From Shewanella zhangzhouensis (GTDB lineage Bacteria; Pseudomonadota; Gammaproteobacteria; Enterobacterales; Shewanellaceae): a DNA stretch of 64,000 nt. How positions within the stretch are numbered: position 1 is the first letter of the stretch; each line of letters opens with the position of its first letter. Positions 41,542-50,159 of the stretch are shown piece after piece. The DNA is taken from NCBI RefSeq assembly GCF_019457615.1, contig NZ_CP080414.1:804501-868500 (forward strand). The letters run 5' to 3'. The notes under the pieces are model-generated. The model was not told the origin of the DNA, did no database searches, and was given only the letters and a program-made list of their open reading frames with translations. The translations under genes were made by a program, and so were the position numbers.

Positions 41542-42792
41542 ATGGAAGAAATCAGCAAACTGGGCCTGACAGTGGCCGAACTCAGATTCGCACTGGATAC
41601 CTTTTACTTTTTGATCTCCGGGGCCTTGGTGATGTGGATGGCGGCAGGCTTCGCCATGTTGGAAGCGGGTCTGGTGCGCTCCAAAAACACCACTGAGATC
41701 CTCACCAAAAACGTGTGCCTCTATTCAATTGCCTGTATCACCTACCTGATCGTTGGCTACAACATCATGTATGTGGACAACCCTGAAGCGGGTTGGTTGC
41801 CAAGCTTCGGTACCCTGATTGGTACCCAGGCCGCCGATGCCGACCACTCACTGGAATCAGACTTCTTCTTCCAGGTGGTGTTTGTGGCAACCTCCATGTC
41901 GATTGTGTCCGGCGCTGTGGCTGAACGCATGAAACTCTGGGCCTTCCTGGCATTTTCCGTGGTGATGACGGCGGTAATCTATCCGGTCGAAGGCTTCTGG
42001 ACCTGGGGTGGCGGCTTTGTCAGCGCGGCCGGTTTCGTGGACTTTGCCGGTAGCGGTATTGTGCACATGGCCGGTGCTGCCGCGGCACTGTCCGGCGTGA
42101 TTTTGCTGGGCGCCCGTAAAGGTAAATATGGTCCATCGGGTCAGGTTAACCCTATCCCTGGCTCCAACCTGCCAATGGCGACTCTTGGTATGTTTATCCT
42201 GTGGATGGGCTGGTTCGGCTTTAACGGTGGCTCACAGTTGATGGTGTCCGATGCCGCCAACGCCGCCTCTGTCGGTAAGATCTTTGTCAATACCAACTCG
42301 GCTGCGGCTTTCGGTGCCATTTCTGCCCTTATCGTCTGCAAAATGATTTGGGGCAAGGCCGATTTAACTATGATATTGAACGGTGCGCTGGCGGGTCTCG
42401 TGGCCATTACCGCAGATCCCCTGTCACCTTCCCTGGAGTTCGCCGCCGCCATTGGTTTGCTGGCTGGTGCCCTGGTGGTGTTCTCTATCGTGGGCTTTGA
42501 TCGCATCAAGATTGATGACCCCGTGGGTGCCATCTCCGTGCACGGCGTGGCCGGGGTGCTGGGTTTGCTGTTGGTACCTGCATCCAATGGCGATGCGACC
42601 TTGGGCGGACAGCTGTTTGGTATCTGTGCCATCTTTGCCTGGACCTTCGGCGCCTCCTTCCTGGTGTGGTTTGCCCTCAAGGTGACCATGGGGATCCGTG
42701 TCAGCGAGGAAGAAGAATACAATGGTATGGATGCTTCAGACTGCGGTATCGACGCCTACCCCGAGTTTGTGACAGTAAAAACGGCCAGTTAA
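41542..42792 (+). CDS. amtB: Ammonium transporter AmtB
   Basis: The 416-residue inner-membrane channel imports ammonium. About eleven membrane helices are visible; the conserved pore histidines lie in SGIVHMAGAAAALSG and SVHGVAGVLG. The family motifs MLEAGLVRSKN, WGGGFVSAAGFVDFAGSG and WMGWFGFNGGSQLM are present. The ATG at 41542 lies 11 bases after glnK with GGGGAAG upstream. GlnK binding to its cytoplasmic face controls flux. A terminator follows. Confidence 0.96.
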   Translation: MEEISKLGLTVAELRFALDTFYFLISGALVMWMAAGFAMLEAGLVRSKNTTEILTKNVCLYSIACITYLIVGYNIMYVDNPEAGWLPSFGTLIGTQAADADHSLESDFFFQVVFVATSMSIVSGAVAERMKLWAFLAFSVVMTAVIYPVEGFWTWGGGFVSAAGFVDFAGSGIVHMAGAAAALSGVILLGARKGKYGPSGQVNPIPGSNLPMATLGMFILWMGWFGFNGGSQLMVSDAANAASVGKIFVNTNSAAAFGAISALIVCKMIWGKADLTMILNGALAGLVAITADPLSPSLEFAAAIGLLAGALVVFSIVGFDRIKIDDPVGAISVHGVAGVLGLLLVPASNGDATLGGQLFGICAIFAWTFGASFLVWFALKVTMGIRVSEEEEYNGMDASDCGIDAYPEFVTVKTAS

Positions 42793-42809
42793 TCTTCAAA
42801 ACTCAGACA

Positions 42810-42836
42810 AACAGCAGGCTCAGGCCTGCTGTTTTT
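42810..42836 (+). terminator. Rho-independent terminator after amtB
   Basis: AACAGCAGGC-TCAG-GCCTGCTGTT is followed by TTTGTTT. Confidence 0.9.
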
Positions 42837-42966
42837 GTTTCGCTTGTATTTGGCAAAGCAGGGGAGGGATACTGACTTGAGCCTGGATATCAGGCCGGGG
42901 ACGCCATGCTGAGGTTGAGGGGAGACTTAGGTCGCAAGGAGGCCGGGGCTGAAGGGAGAGTTGGAA

Positions 42967-43317
42967 ATGCGGATAAAAAAGTTACTCGTGCTGACAGTGC
43001 TGCTGAGTTTGGGTGCTACCGCCGGGCAGGTGGTGGTGCGAAAGAGTGATGAAGCCTTCGATGCCTTTGCCGTTCGTGACCAACTGGCCCGGGAGCATCA
43101 GTGGCAGGAGGCCATACGGGCTCAGCAGCAACTGGATATACTGCAGTCTCTGCCACTGGGATGTATGTTGGTGCCATCCCCCTATCGGTATTTCAGCTGC
43201 AATGGTCTCTTCTACCGACCCTATTTATGGCAGGGACGAGAGCTCTACATTTCCGTTCCCAATCCTGAGGCTGAAGGACAACCTGCCAACCAGTCAAACG
43301 AGGGAACAGAGCGTTAA
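42967..43317 (+). CDS. Exported protein of unknown function
   Basis: The 116-residue product has a signal peptide (MRIKKLLVLTVLLSLGATA) and a mature part with a helical region rich in Gln and Arg, then a beta-like segment with two cysteines (PLGCMLV and YFSCNG) that may form a disulfide. I do not recognise the family. The ATG at 42967 is preferred over a TTG two codons upstream, which would sit in the ribosome-binding region. It lies 80 bases before a TPR lipoprotein gene and may be cotranscribed with it. Confidence 0.7.
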   Translation: MRIKKLLVLTVLLSLGATAGQVVVRKSDEAFDAFAVRDQLAREHQWQEAIRAQQQLDILQSLPLGCMLVPSPYRYFSCNGLFYRPYLWQGRELYISVPNPEAEGQPANQSNEGTER

Positions 43318-43397
43318 ACTTTTGTTACTTATTGAGTGGGCTTTTCGTGCCAAATTGACGTAGTCTCAAGTGAGGTCAATCGATTTTGGAGGCGCCG

Positions 43398-44558
43398 ATG
43401 TCTGCAAGAATACTCTGTTGCCTGTTACTTCCTTTGCTGGTGTCCTGTGCCTCCACTTCCGAGCGTGAGCATCAAACCAGTATCACGACCTTATTTCACG
43501 ATGAAATTTTCTCGCCAGTCAGTGGCTTGCCCTCTCCCGAAGCGGTATTTTCCTTACCGCCTAGCGTAGCGCAGGACTTAAGGCGCGCCTTCGAACGTCA
43601 GCGCAACATCCCTGGCGGCGACAATCAACCGGCCCACACATGGCTCTCTTCCCAGCTTGCTGCGGCCGATGGCGGTTTCAGCTATCAGGACAACAATACC
43701 CGTATCGCAGCCGATACCTATTATGACAGGGCGGGAAATTGCATGTCGTTGGTGGTATTGGCGGCAGCCATGGCCGATGCACTGGGTGTCGCCGTGGACT
43801 TTCAGGATGTGTTGGTACAGCCGGTGTGGGACAGACAGGGGGATTTTTATCTGGTCAACGGCCATGTGAATCTGCGACTGTTGCCGCCCTCGGAAGCGAA
43901 TGTGGTGCATTTGCGGGGGCCGATCCTTGTAGACTTTCTCCCCGAGCGGGCCGTACGCGGCTATGACAGGGTACGTATCAACCGCAGCATGCTGCTGGCG
44001 ATGTTTTACAATAACCTGGCCGCCGAGGCGCTGATCAATAGAGAGCATGACAAAGCCTACGGCTTAATTCGCATGTCCCTTGAGCAGAGTAATACCTTTG
44101 TTCCGGCCCTCAATACCCTTGCCATTTTGTATCGCTATCATCAACGGGAAGATCTTGCCGAGGAGGTGTATCGGCAGGCGCTGAAGCAAGAGCCGGAAAA
44201 TATGACAACGCTCTATAATCTGGCGCTTATCCTCTCATCCCAGGATAGGTTGGACGAGTGGGCGGAAGTGCACAAGGTGCTGGAGCTGGCCAGGATCCGC
44301 AACCCCTATTACTACTACGATATGGCCGAGCAGGCATTGTCTGAGCATGAGTATCAACAGGCCGTAAACTGGTTTTTGCAGGCCGTGGAAAAGGCCGACT
44401 ACCGCCACGAGTTTTACTTTGGACTGTCCCAGGCCTATTGGGCGTCGGGTAATCCCAAGAAAGCCAAACAAAGCATGGAAAAAGCCCTGGCGCTCAGTGG
44501 CGATGATGGAGATAAACGGCGTTATCAGGCCAAGTTGAACGCCATGGCAAGCCATTAA
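43398..44558 (+). CDS. TPR-repeat lipoprotein
   Basis: The 386-residue product has a lipobox (LLPLLVSCAS, Cys near residue 15). An N-terminal globular part resembles transglutaminase-like or peptidase-like folds (DTYYDRAGNCMSLVVLAAAM), followed by four to five TPR helical pairs (MFYNNLAAEALINREHDKAY, TLAILYRYHQREDLAEEVYR, MTTLYNLALILSSQDRLDEW, MAEQALSEHEYQQAVNWFLQ). The ATG at 43398 follows GGAGG by five bases. It is likely a periplasm-facing scaffold. The Cys and the later His in this N-terminal part could be catalytic (CMSLV, VNGHVNLRL), but that is only a possibility. Confidence 0.83.
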   Translation: MSARILCCLLLPLLVSCASTSEREHQTSITTLFHDEIFSPVSGLPSPEAVFSLPPSVAQDLRRAFERQRNIPGGDNQPAHTWLSSQLAAADGGFSYQDNNTRIAADTYYDRAGNCMSLVVLAAAMADALGVAVDFQDVLVQPVWDRQGDFYLVNGHVNLRLLPPSEANVVHLRGPILVDFLPERAVRGYDRVRINRSMLLAMFYNNLAAEALINREHDKAYGLIRMSLEQSNTFVPALNTLAILYRYHQREDLAEEVYRQALKQEPENMTTLYNLALILSSQDRLDEWAEVHKVLELARIRNPYYYYDMAEQALSEHEYQQAVNWFLQAVEKADYRHEFYFGLSQAYWASGNPKKAKQSMEKALALSGDDGDKRRYQAKLNAMASH

Positions 44559-44594
44559 GCCCGTTACTTGGGCTACGCCCGTACATCTTAAGCG

Positions 44595-44627
44595 GCCCGG
44601 GATTCCTCTCGGGCTCTTGTCTTGCTT
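44595..44627 (+). terminator. Probable terminator after the TPR gene
   Basis: GCCCGGGA-TTCC-TCTCGGGC forms an eight-pair stem with one G-T wobble, followed by a moderately T-rich stretch. Confidence 0.6.
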
Positions 44628-44660
44628 AATTAATTGATTTTTATGCAAGTTCCAGAGGCT

Positions 44661-44678
44661 TGGTAGGTGTGTCTACCA
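44661..44678 (+). other. Inverted repeat in the leader region of the PAS chemoreceptor gene
   Basis: TGGTAG-N6-CTACCA is a perfect inverted repeat 147 bases before the gene. It could be an operator; no regulator is suggested by the context. Confidence 0.3.
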
Positions 44679-44824
44679 CTCTGTCGTGATTCGCCCGACG
44701 TACATATTTCCCGCTATCTGAACCAATCAGCCCCTTATGACGTACACTTCCTTTTAGAGCCTGACGAGTCCTTTATGGCGTCATCGCAGGTCCATCGCAG
44801 ATATGGGTTGTTGCGGAGAAACAG

Positions 44825-46141
44825 ATGTTTAATAAAAAACTAAAGCAATCATTGGCCTCTTATCGGTCTGAAATTCAAAGGTATCAGGCGCGGGCCGCCG
44901 CCGTCAGCGCGTCAACGGCGATGATAGAATTTTTGCCGGACGGCACCATAGTCACCGCCAATGAAAACTTTTTGTCCCTTGTGGGATACCGCCTCGAAGA
45001 TATCCAGGGAAAGCATCACCGTATTTTTTGTACTCCAGAGTATGCCAACAGCCATGAATACAAAGCATTTTGGCGAAGCTTGGCGGTGGGGGAACACGCC
45101 AGCGGTCGCTTTTTACGGGTTGGTCGGGATGGCAAAAATCTGTGGCTTGGCGCCTCTTACAACCCCATTCGCAATGAAGAAGGCAAAGTGGTCAGCGTCT
45201 TGAAGCTGGCAGCGGATGTCACGGATGTCGTGGAAATCGAAAACGAACAGCAAAGCATGATAAATGCCATCGATCGTTCCATGGCGGTGATTGAATTTAC
45301 TACCGACGGTGAAGTGATCCGGGCCAATGAAAACTTTTTGGCCGTAACCGGATATCGCCTGGATGAAATCAAGGGAAAACACCACCGGCTTTTTTGTGCG
45401 CCTGAGTATGCGGCTTCTGAGGAATACAAACACTTCTGGTCGCGATTGAATCAGGGGGAGTTTTTTACCGGCCGTTTTCAGCGTCAGGATAAGTTGGGAC
45501 GGACCATTTGGCTCAGCGCCACCTATAACCCTGTGTATAACGCCCGTGGTGAGCTGTACAAAATCGTCAAGTTTGCCAACGATATTACCGAGCGGGTGAA
45601 CCAACAGCAGGCTGAATCGGCCGCAGCTGTACTGGCGTATGATATCGCCCTCAATACCGATGCCAATGCGCGCAGCGGTGCCCAGGTGGTTCAGTCCACT
45701 GTAGAGGTGGTAAGAGGCATTGCCGAAGAAATCAATCTTGCAGCCAGGGGTATTGAGGATGTGAGCAATCAGTCGGAGAAGATAGGCAATATAGTGCAAA
45801 CCATTCGCAGTATTGCCGATCAGACCAACCTGCTTGCCCTGAACGCTGCCATTGAGGCTGCACGTGCCGGGGAACAGGGACGAGGGTTTGCTGTCGTGGC
45901 CGATGAGGTTCGCAGCCTGGCGGCACGAACCGCCAATGCCACAGTCGAAATCGTTGATGTTGTTCGCCAAAATCAGGTGTTATCCCAGGCAGCAGTGGCC
46001 AACATGGAGCAGAGTAAACACAAGGTAGAGCAGGGCGTTGCGCTCGCGGTGGAGGCTGGCGAAGCCATAGAGCAAATCCGGGATGGTGCACAACAGGTCG
46101 TGGCTGCGGTGCAGGAATTTAAACTACAGCTGGATAAATAA
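44825..46141 (+). CDS. Soluble PAS-PAS methyl-accepting chemotaxis protein
   Basis: The 438-residue cytoplasmic chemoreceptor has two tandem PAS domains (about residues 35-140 and 155-262) and a signalling domain (about 275-435) with the hairpin DQTNLLALNAAIEAARAGEQ. No membrane helix is seen. The two PAS domains are near-duplicates: both read ANENFL near the start, GKHHRxFCxPEYA and WLxAxYNP later, and share an 18-base identical DNA stretch 366 bases apart. Such Aer-like receptors usually sense redox or oxygen through a flavin or haem. The conserved HH and C may bind a cofactor. The signalling domain is shortened and lacks methylation helices of full length. Confidence 0.92.
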   Translation: MFNKKLKQSLASYRSEIQRYQARAAAVSASTAMIEFLPDGTIVTANENFLSLVGYRLEDIQGKHHRIFCTPEYANSHEYKAFWRSLAVGEHASGRFLRVGRDGKNLWLGASYNPIRNEEGKVVSVLKLAADVTDVVEIENEQQSMINAIDRSMAVIEFTTDGEVIRANENFLAVTGYRLDEIKGKHHRLFCAPEYAASEEYKHFWSRLNQGEFFTGRFQRQDKLGRTIWLSATYNPVYNARGELYKIVKFANDITERVNQQQAESAAAVLAYDIALNTDANARSGAQVVQSTVEVVRGIAEEINLAARGIEDVSNQSEKIGNIVQTIRSIADQTNLLALNAAIEAARAGEQGRGFAVVADEVRSLAARTANATVEIVDVVRQNQVLSQAAVANMEQSKHKVEQGVALAVEAGEAIEQIRDGAQQVVAAVQEFKLQLDK

Positions 46142-46194
46142 GTCAGGCAGCTGACCGGGGAAATCACCGCCAATATGGCATCAAGCATACAAAC

Positions 46195-46220
46195 AAAAGG
46201 CTCCCGCGGGAGCCTTTTTT
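46195..46220. terminator. Bidirectional terminator between chemoreceptor and leftward lipoprotein gene
   Basis: AAAAGGCTCCCGCGGGAGCCTTTTTT is almost a perfect palindrome with T-run. Confidence 0.9.
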
Positions 46221-46230
46221 ACTGCTTGCG

Positions 46231-47487
46231 TTATAACCGTAGGGCCTTGTCCTGAAACGACAATGTTGCCATCTGTCCCTGATCTTTAAGCTCAAGTTCC
46301 CGTATCTGGAATGGGGCTTTCAACCCGGAGCGCTCAATCAGTTCCCGGGATAGCGGGAGAGTCAGGCTGTTGCTTGCCTCGAACCAGCGTGCCGCCGCAC
46401 TGCTGTGAATGGCGACTTCTTTCCCGCTGCTGTCCGTCCCAGTGAGGACAGCCGAAAGCGCATATCTGCCGGCATCGGCCAGTTCCAGGTTAAAGGTGAC
46501 TGCCACCGGCGTCTCGCCTTGCCATTGCACTTGCGCGTCGGGTAACACCCGGCCGCTGGGGGCAAAGTGTTTGAACGCCGTTTTAATGGTGCGCTTAACT
46601 GCAATCCCATCGACACGGCTCTGAACATCTATCAGCAACTCGCTGAGCGCTGCGGCAGACCCAGGCTCAAAACCATCGGGCATGGCGGCGCTGAATGCGC
46701 CATTTTCCAGCGTCAGTGGCAGTGGCAATTCCTGGGTTCCTTGTCTGAGCCGGGCCTTGGCTGTGCTTAACTGCCCCAGTCCATCCAACGTCAGTGAACC
46801 TGCTAGGGATTGCCCCAGGCTCAGACCCATGGGCGCTCTGAGATGTAACACCAGTGGGCTGCCTTTTTCCTTCACATTCACCAGATACTGACTGCGGGGA
46901 TCAACGGCACTTCTAACCTTGAGACGGTATTCACCGGCAGGGGCGGCGCTGGATAACAGGAGCGCACTCGAGTCATCATTCATGCCCGCCGACGCCAATG
47001 CTTCGGCATTGGCCATGGAACGCACCAGATTTGGCACCTGTGCACCTTTGGGGGCTGAAAGCTCCAGTGAGGCAGGTTCAATAGCCGGGGCATGGAACAA
47101 GGCGCCAGAACTCATGTCGGCTCTTGGGGCCAGGCGTATGACGGCGCCGCCCTGGCTGATAGTCAGGGGAATGCCTTGATTCAGTGCCTCACCCGAGACC
47201 GGGAACCAGTATTCATTACTGGCCACCAATTGGCTGCTTTGCCATTGGCGGGGCTGATATTCCCCCGACATGGGGGAGACAAATTGGATGTCTTCCCGGC
47301 GGGAGTTCAGTCCCTGAGTGACAGGCGCCTGAACCTGGCTAAAGCCCAAGTCGCCGGTGGACAGAGGTGACAGCTGAACCACCTGCACACCCAGGGCATC
47401 GGCGTTGTCTTGGCTGTTTTCTCCCTGACAGGCGCTGAGCATCAGTGACATCAATACCGCAGCGGCCAGTTTGTTGTGAGTCATCAT
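46231..47487 (-). CDS. Lipoprotein of unknown function, partner of a lipase-like gene
   Basis: The 418-residue product has a lipobox (LMLSACQGE, Cys near residue 19) and a long beta-rich region with Ig-like pieces (LHLRAPMGLSLGQSLAGSL, PVAVTFNLELADAGRYALSA). It may belong to the DUF4785 group, but I am not certain. The ATG at 47487 has GGAG seven bases upstream; a longer frame lacks a signal peptide and runs into the neighbouring gene. It starts 10 bases after the stop of an exported lipase-like hydrolase, so the pair is one transcript. A chaperone or surface-binding role is an inference. Confidence 0.75.
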   Translation of the reverse strand: MMTHNKLAAAVLMSLMLSACQGENSQDNADALGVQVVQLSPLSTGDLGFSQVQAPVTQGLNSRREDIQFVSPMSGEYQPRQWQSSQLVASNEYWFPVSGEALNQGIPLTISQGGAVIRLAPRADMSSGALFHAPAIEPASLELSAPKGAQVPNLVRSMANAEALASAGMNDDSSALLLSSAAPAGEYRLKVRSAVDPRSQYLVNVKEKGSPLVLHLRAPMGLSLGQSLAGSLTLDGLGQLSTAKARLRQGTQELPLPLTLENGAFSAAMPDGFEPGSAAALSELLIDVQSRVDGIAVKRTIKTAFKHFAPSGRVLPDAQVQWQGETPVAVTFNLELADAGRYALSAVLTGTDSSGKEVAIHSSAAARWFEASNSLTLPLSRELIERSGLKAPFQIRELELKDQGQMATLSFQDKALRL

Positions 47488-47497
47488 GGTCGCGCTC

Positions 47498-48355
47498 CTA
47501 TATGCGATTGCGGATAAAGACGTCGAGGCCAAAACAGGCGCGGCGACTTTGCTGATGGCTTAATGGCTCGCTGCCCCAGGTTTTTTGCTTGTCCTTGAAC
47601 CAGACGGTACCCGCGGCACTCTGTGAGCTGCATTCCAGGAAACCGTCCGAGCAATCGTCCAGCCAGTTTTGGGTGGTCTCAAGGGCGACCTGATATTGAT
47701 AACCACCGCAATAGCTGTCGCTGTCCCAAATGGCAGAGTCCACATCGGAGCCCACTACCACCTCAAAGGGTTTGCCAAGGGCAGGGCGCCCAGCGGTACC
47801 CTTGAGCCAGTTGGCATTGTAGTAGGACATCCAACTGACCTGTTGCTGTTTCACGGCATCGCTGCCGTAACCCAGCAGCCAGCCGAGTGTGGTTTCGAAC
47901 ACATTGCCCTCAGTCACGGCGTCGGCCAGCGGAGTGCCTGCACTGGACGGGGCCAGTGCTATGACCCGCGACGTGGCATTGATTACCTTGGGATAGCGCG
48001 CGTCCCAGGTGGGATTGGAGAGTATCCAGCGCACCACATTGCCACCATTGGAGTGGGTGAGCAGTACCAGATCGTCGATGTTTTTACTGTCGATAAAGCT
48101 GCCTAGCTGGCTGGCGAGGCAACCGGCGGCGGCCTCATCCCACATATACTGGTCAAAATCGCAGTTGATGACGGTGTAATTGGCGCTGTTGGGGAGACCC
48201 TGGCGGACGGAATTGACGAATTCACCGGTCCAGTAGTCGTTAAGTGCATCGGTTTGATGACCTGTGCCATGAATAAAAGCTATTCCTGACGCGGCCAAAC
48301 TCAGGGGGCTGACTGCAAACAGACCCAGAAGCATTAGCGTGTTGGCTGTCTTCAT
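47498..48355 (-). CDS. Exported lipase-like alpha/beta hydrolase
   Basis: The 285-residue product has a signal peptide (cleavage after SLAA near residue 22) and an alpha/beta-hydrolase fold. The oxyanion region is IAFIHGTGHQ and the nucleophile Ser lies in LLTHSNGGNVVRW, a variant of GxSxG (HSNGG). The acid and histidine are not assigned with confidence. Several cysteine pairs are present (NCDF, AAGCLAS, SYCGGY, DDCSDGFLECSS), which fits a periplasmic or secreted enzyme. The leader contains a palindrome related to FadR sites. The downstream lipoprotein gene is probably its partner. Confidence 0.82.
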   Translation of the reverse strand: MKTANTLMLLGLFAVSPLSLAASGIAFIHGTGHQTDALNDYWTGEFVNSVRQGLPNSANYTVINCDFDQYMWDEAAAGCLASQLGSFIDSKNIDDLVLLTHSNGGNVVRWILSNPTWDARYPKVINATSRVIALAPSSAGTPLADAVTEGNVFETTLGWLLGYGSDAVKQQQVSWMSYYNANWLKGTAGRPALGKPFEVVVGSDVDSAIWDSDSYCGGYQYQVALETTQNWLDDCSDGFLECSSQSAAGTVWFKDKQKTWGSEPLSHQQSRRACFGLDVFIRNRI

Positions 48356-48397
48356 TTGTCTGATCTCTATGCTTGTAATTATATGGTTTTGTTGAAA

Positions 48398-48417
48398 CAG
48401 GTAGGACGTCCGACCTG
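48398..48417 (+). promoter_or_regulatory. Near-perfect palindrome upstream of the lipase-like gene
   Basis: CAGGT-A-GGACGTCC-G-ACCTG is an inverted repeat with one interruption per side, about 43 bases before the hydrolase start. It contains GTCCGACC, the core of the FadR operator. Confidence 0.5.
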
Positions 48418-48650
48418 CGTAATTAACCTATCGCTAACATTTTCAGGCTGGCAAGTCTTTTAAACGGTACGACTGTACTGTTTAGGGTGATGGCTCGATA
48501 CGCTGGTTTGGTGCTTTTGCTCTATCTGGTTATCTTATTGATAAGAATCATTATTTATTCTTATTGCGATTCGATGGCGTTTTAAACTGAATGAAAAAGC
48601 ACCAAAAATTGTTGCGGTACGCAATGCTGTATCAAGGGGGATGTCTTAAG

Positions 48651-48755
48651 ATGAGAAATTATCGTGCTCAGGGGCATGACAGCCAGGTGAGCCGGATAGC
48701 CCAGTGCCATTTATTTCAGATAATTATGAATTTTATTGATGTAAAAGCTAAGTAA
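48651..48755 (+). CDS. Possible small protein of 34 residues
   Basis: A short frame, MRNYRAQGHDSQVSRIAQ then 16 more residues, follows a GGGGG stretch by ten bases. It has no known features and lies in the leader of aroG. It could be noise; the purine-rich leader is the only support. Confidence 0.15.
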   Translation: MRNYRAQGHDSQVSRIAQCHLFQIIMNFIDVKAK

Positions 48756-48888
48756 TTCAATGTAATAAATTTGAAATTGTGAAAAAAGTATATCTTGATT
48801 GCCACCGCTTCGTTTAGTCGCTAAATTGACAGGGTCATAACAGATAGAGAGACACCTGATTTAACCCTTTCCGGAGCTTGCAAAGCCT

Positions 48889-49947
48889 ATGTATTACCAA
48901 AATGATGACGTTCGAATTAATGAAGTAAAAGAATTGCTGCCACCTATCGCCATTCTCGAGCGATTTCCTGCAACAGAGAACGCATCTGCCACGGTTTTTA
49001 ATGCCCGGAGCAATATTCATAACTTGCTGGCAAAAAAAGACGATCGCCTGCTGGTCGTGATTGGTCCCTGTTCAATTCACGATCCCGAAGCGGCGCTGGA
49101 ATACGGTCAGCGTTTGCTGGCGCTGCGAGAACAATATAGCGATCAGCTGGAAGTGGTAATGCGGGTGTATTTTGAAAAGCCCAGAACTACAGTTGGTTGG
49201 AAAGGCCTGATAAACGATCCCTACATGGACAACAGCTTTAAGCTGAATGATGGTCTGCGCACGGCCCGCAAGCTGTTGTTGGATCTGAATCATATGGGCA
49301 TGCCTACCGCTGGTGAATTTCTCGATATGATTACGCCCCAGTATGTTGCTGACCTCATGTGTTGGGGGGCTATCGGTGCCCGCACCACTGAGTCTCAGGT
49401 GCATAGGGAGCTGGCATCCGGTCTCTCTTGCCCGGTAGGGTTCAAGAACGGCACCGATGGCACTATCAAAATTGCCATCGATGCCATAGGCGCGGCGGCG
49501 GCTCCCCATCACTTTTTGTCGGTGACCAAGTTTGGACACTCGGCCATTGTGTCCACCAAAGGTAATCCGGACTGCCACATTATTCTTCGCGGTGGCCGCG
49601 AGCCCAATTACAGCCGCGAGCATGTCGCCAAGATCCAGACCGAGCTGCAAAATGCAGGGTTGCCGGACAATGTGATGATTGATTTCAGCCATGCCAACAG
49701 CAGCAAACAATTCACCCGCCAGATGGTTGTTGCCGATGATGTTGCCAGTCAGCTTGCCGATGGTAACAAAGGGGTTTTCGGTGTGATGGTTGAGAGCCAT
49801 CTGAGTGAAGGTCGTCAGGATCATATCCCTGGCGTACCACTGGAATATGGCAAAAGTGTCACAGATGCCTGCCTCGGCTGGGATGACAGCGCCAAACTGC
49901 TGGCTACCCTGAATCAAGCCGTACTGGCCAGGCGCGAGCGCAGCTGA
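48889..49947 (+). CDS. aroG: 3-deoxy-7-phosphoheptulonate synthase, Phe-sensitive type
   Basis: The 352-residue enzyme condenses phosphoenolpyruvate and erythrose 4-phosphate, the first step of aromatic amino acid synthesis. It is almost collinear with E. coli AroG from the start (MYYQNDDVRINEVKELLPP) and keeps VVIGPCSIHD, VYFEKPRTTVGWKGL and CHIILRGGREPNYS. It also keeps DFSHANSSKQF and the C-terminal YGKSVTDACLGW. The N-terminal extension residues involved in phenylalanine inhibition are similar to AroG rather than AroF/AroH. It is monocistronic. Confidence 0.95.
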   Translation: MYYQNDDVRINEVKELLPPIAILERFPATENASATVFNARSNIHNLLAKKDDRLLVVIGPCSIHDPEAALEYGQRLLALREQYSDQLEVVMRVYFEKPRTTVGWKGLINDPYMDNSFKLNDGLRTARKLLLDLNHMGMPTAGEFLDMITPQYVADLMCWGAIGARTTESQVHRELASGLSCPVGFKNGTDGTIKIAIDAIGAAAAPHHFLSVTKFGHSAIVSTKGNPDCHIILRGGREPNYSREHVAKIQTELQNAGLPDNVMIDFSHANSSKQFTRQMVVADDVASQLADGNKGVFGVMVESHLSEGRQDHIPGVPLEYGKSVTDACLGWDDSAKLLATLNQAVLARRERS

Positions 49948-49951
49948 TATC

Positions 49952-49980
49952 AAAAAGGCGCCTGAGGCGCCTTTTCTTTT
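49952..49980. terminator. Bidirectional terminator after aroG
   Basis: AAAAAGGCGCC-TGA-GGCGCCTTTTCTTTT, symmetrical, also facing the leftward small gene. Confidence 0.9.
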
Positions 49981-49982
49981 AC

Positions 49983-50159
49983 TTACTTTTTCAGGTTTTG
50001 CGCCAAGTACTCATTAGCCTTGGCCAGGCTGCCAAATGAATTAATCAGATTTCGACGTCCCTTTTCCTGAAGCTCCGGATTGCCTGATTCCATCATCATC
50101 CATACCCAGGTTTGGATCAAAGTGAGCGGTGGGTATTGAACTTGTGCAGAATCTAACAT
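49983..50159 (-). CDS. Small 58-residue protein, function unknown
   Basis: A complete small gene reads from an ATG at 50159 to a TAA ending at 49983. Translation starts MLDSAQVQYPPLTLIQTW, has the run WMMME, then a charged segment (NPELQEKGRRNL) and ends AKANEYLAQNLKK. It has AGGG about eight bases upstream of the ATG, ends right at the shared terminator and has normal amino acid composition, all of which support a real gene. It has no signal peptide. I do not recognise the family. Confidence 0.72.
   Translation of the reverse strand: MLDSAQVQYPPLTLIQTWVWMMMESGNPELQEKGRRNLINSFGSLAKANEYLAQNLKK

Larger units (their letters stand above)
48356..48888. other. Large AT-rich intergenic region upstream of the hydrolase and aroG
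   Basis: This 533-base region separates divergent genes and holds both promoters. It contains the palindrome at 48398-48417 and a spaced inverted repeat at 48540-48565 (GATAAGAAT and ATTCTTATT). It also holds a possible 34-codon frame at 48651-48755. No RNA gene or mobile element was recognised. TyrR boxes expected for an aroG gene were not convincing. Confidence 0.55.

Noticed and set aside
48537..48555. Possible Fur box in the aroG/hydrolase intergenic region
   Set aside because: It matches only about 13 of 19 positions and lies in AT-rich DNA; far weaker than the site at 55831-55849.
48720..48800. TyrR boxes upstream of aroG
   Set aside because: TGTAAA half-sites occur, but no proper TGTAAA-N6-TTTACA pair was found.
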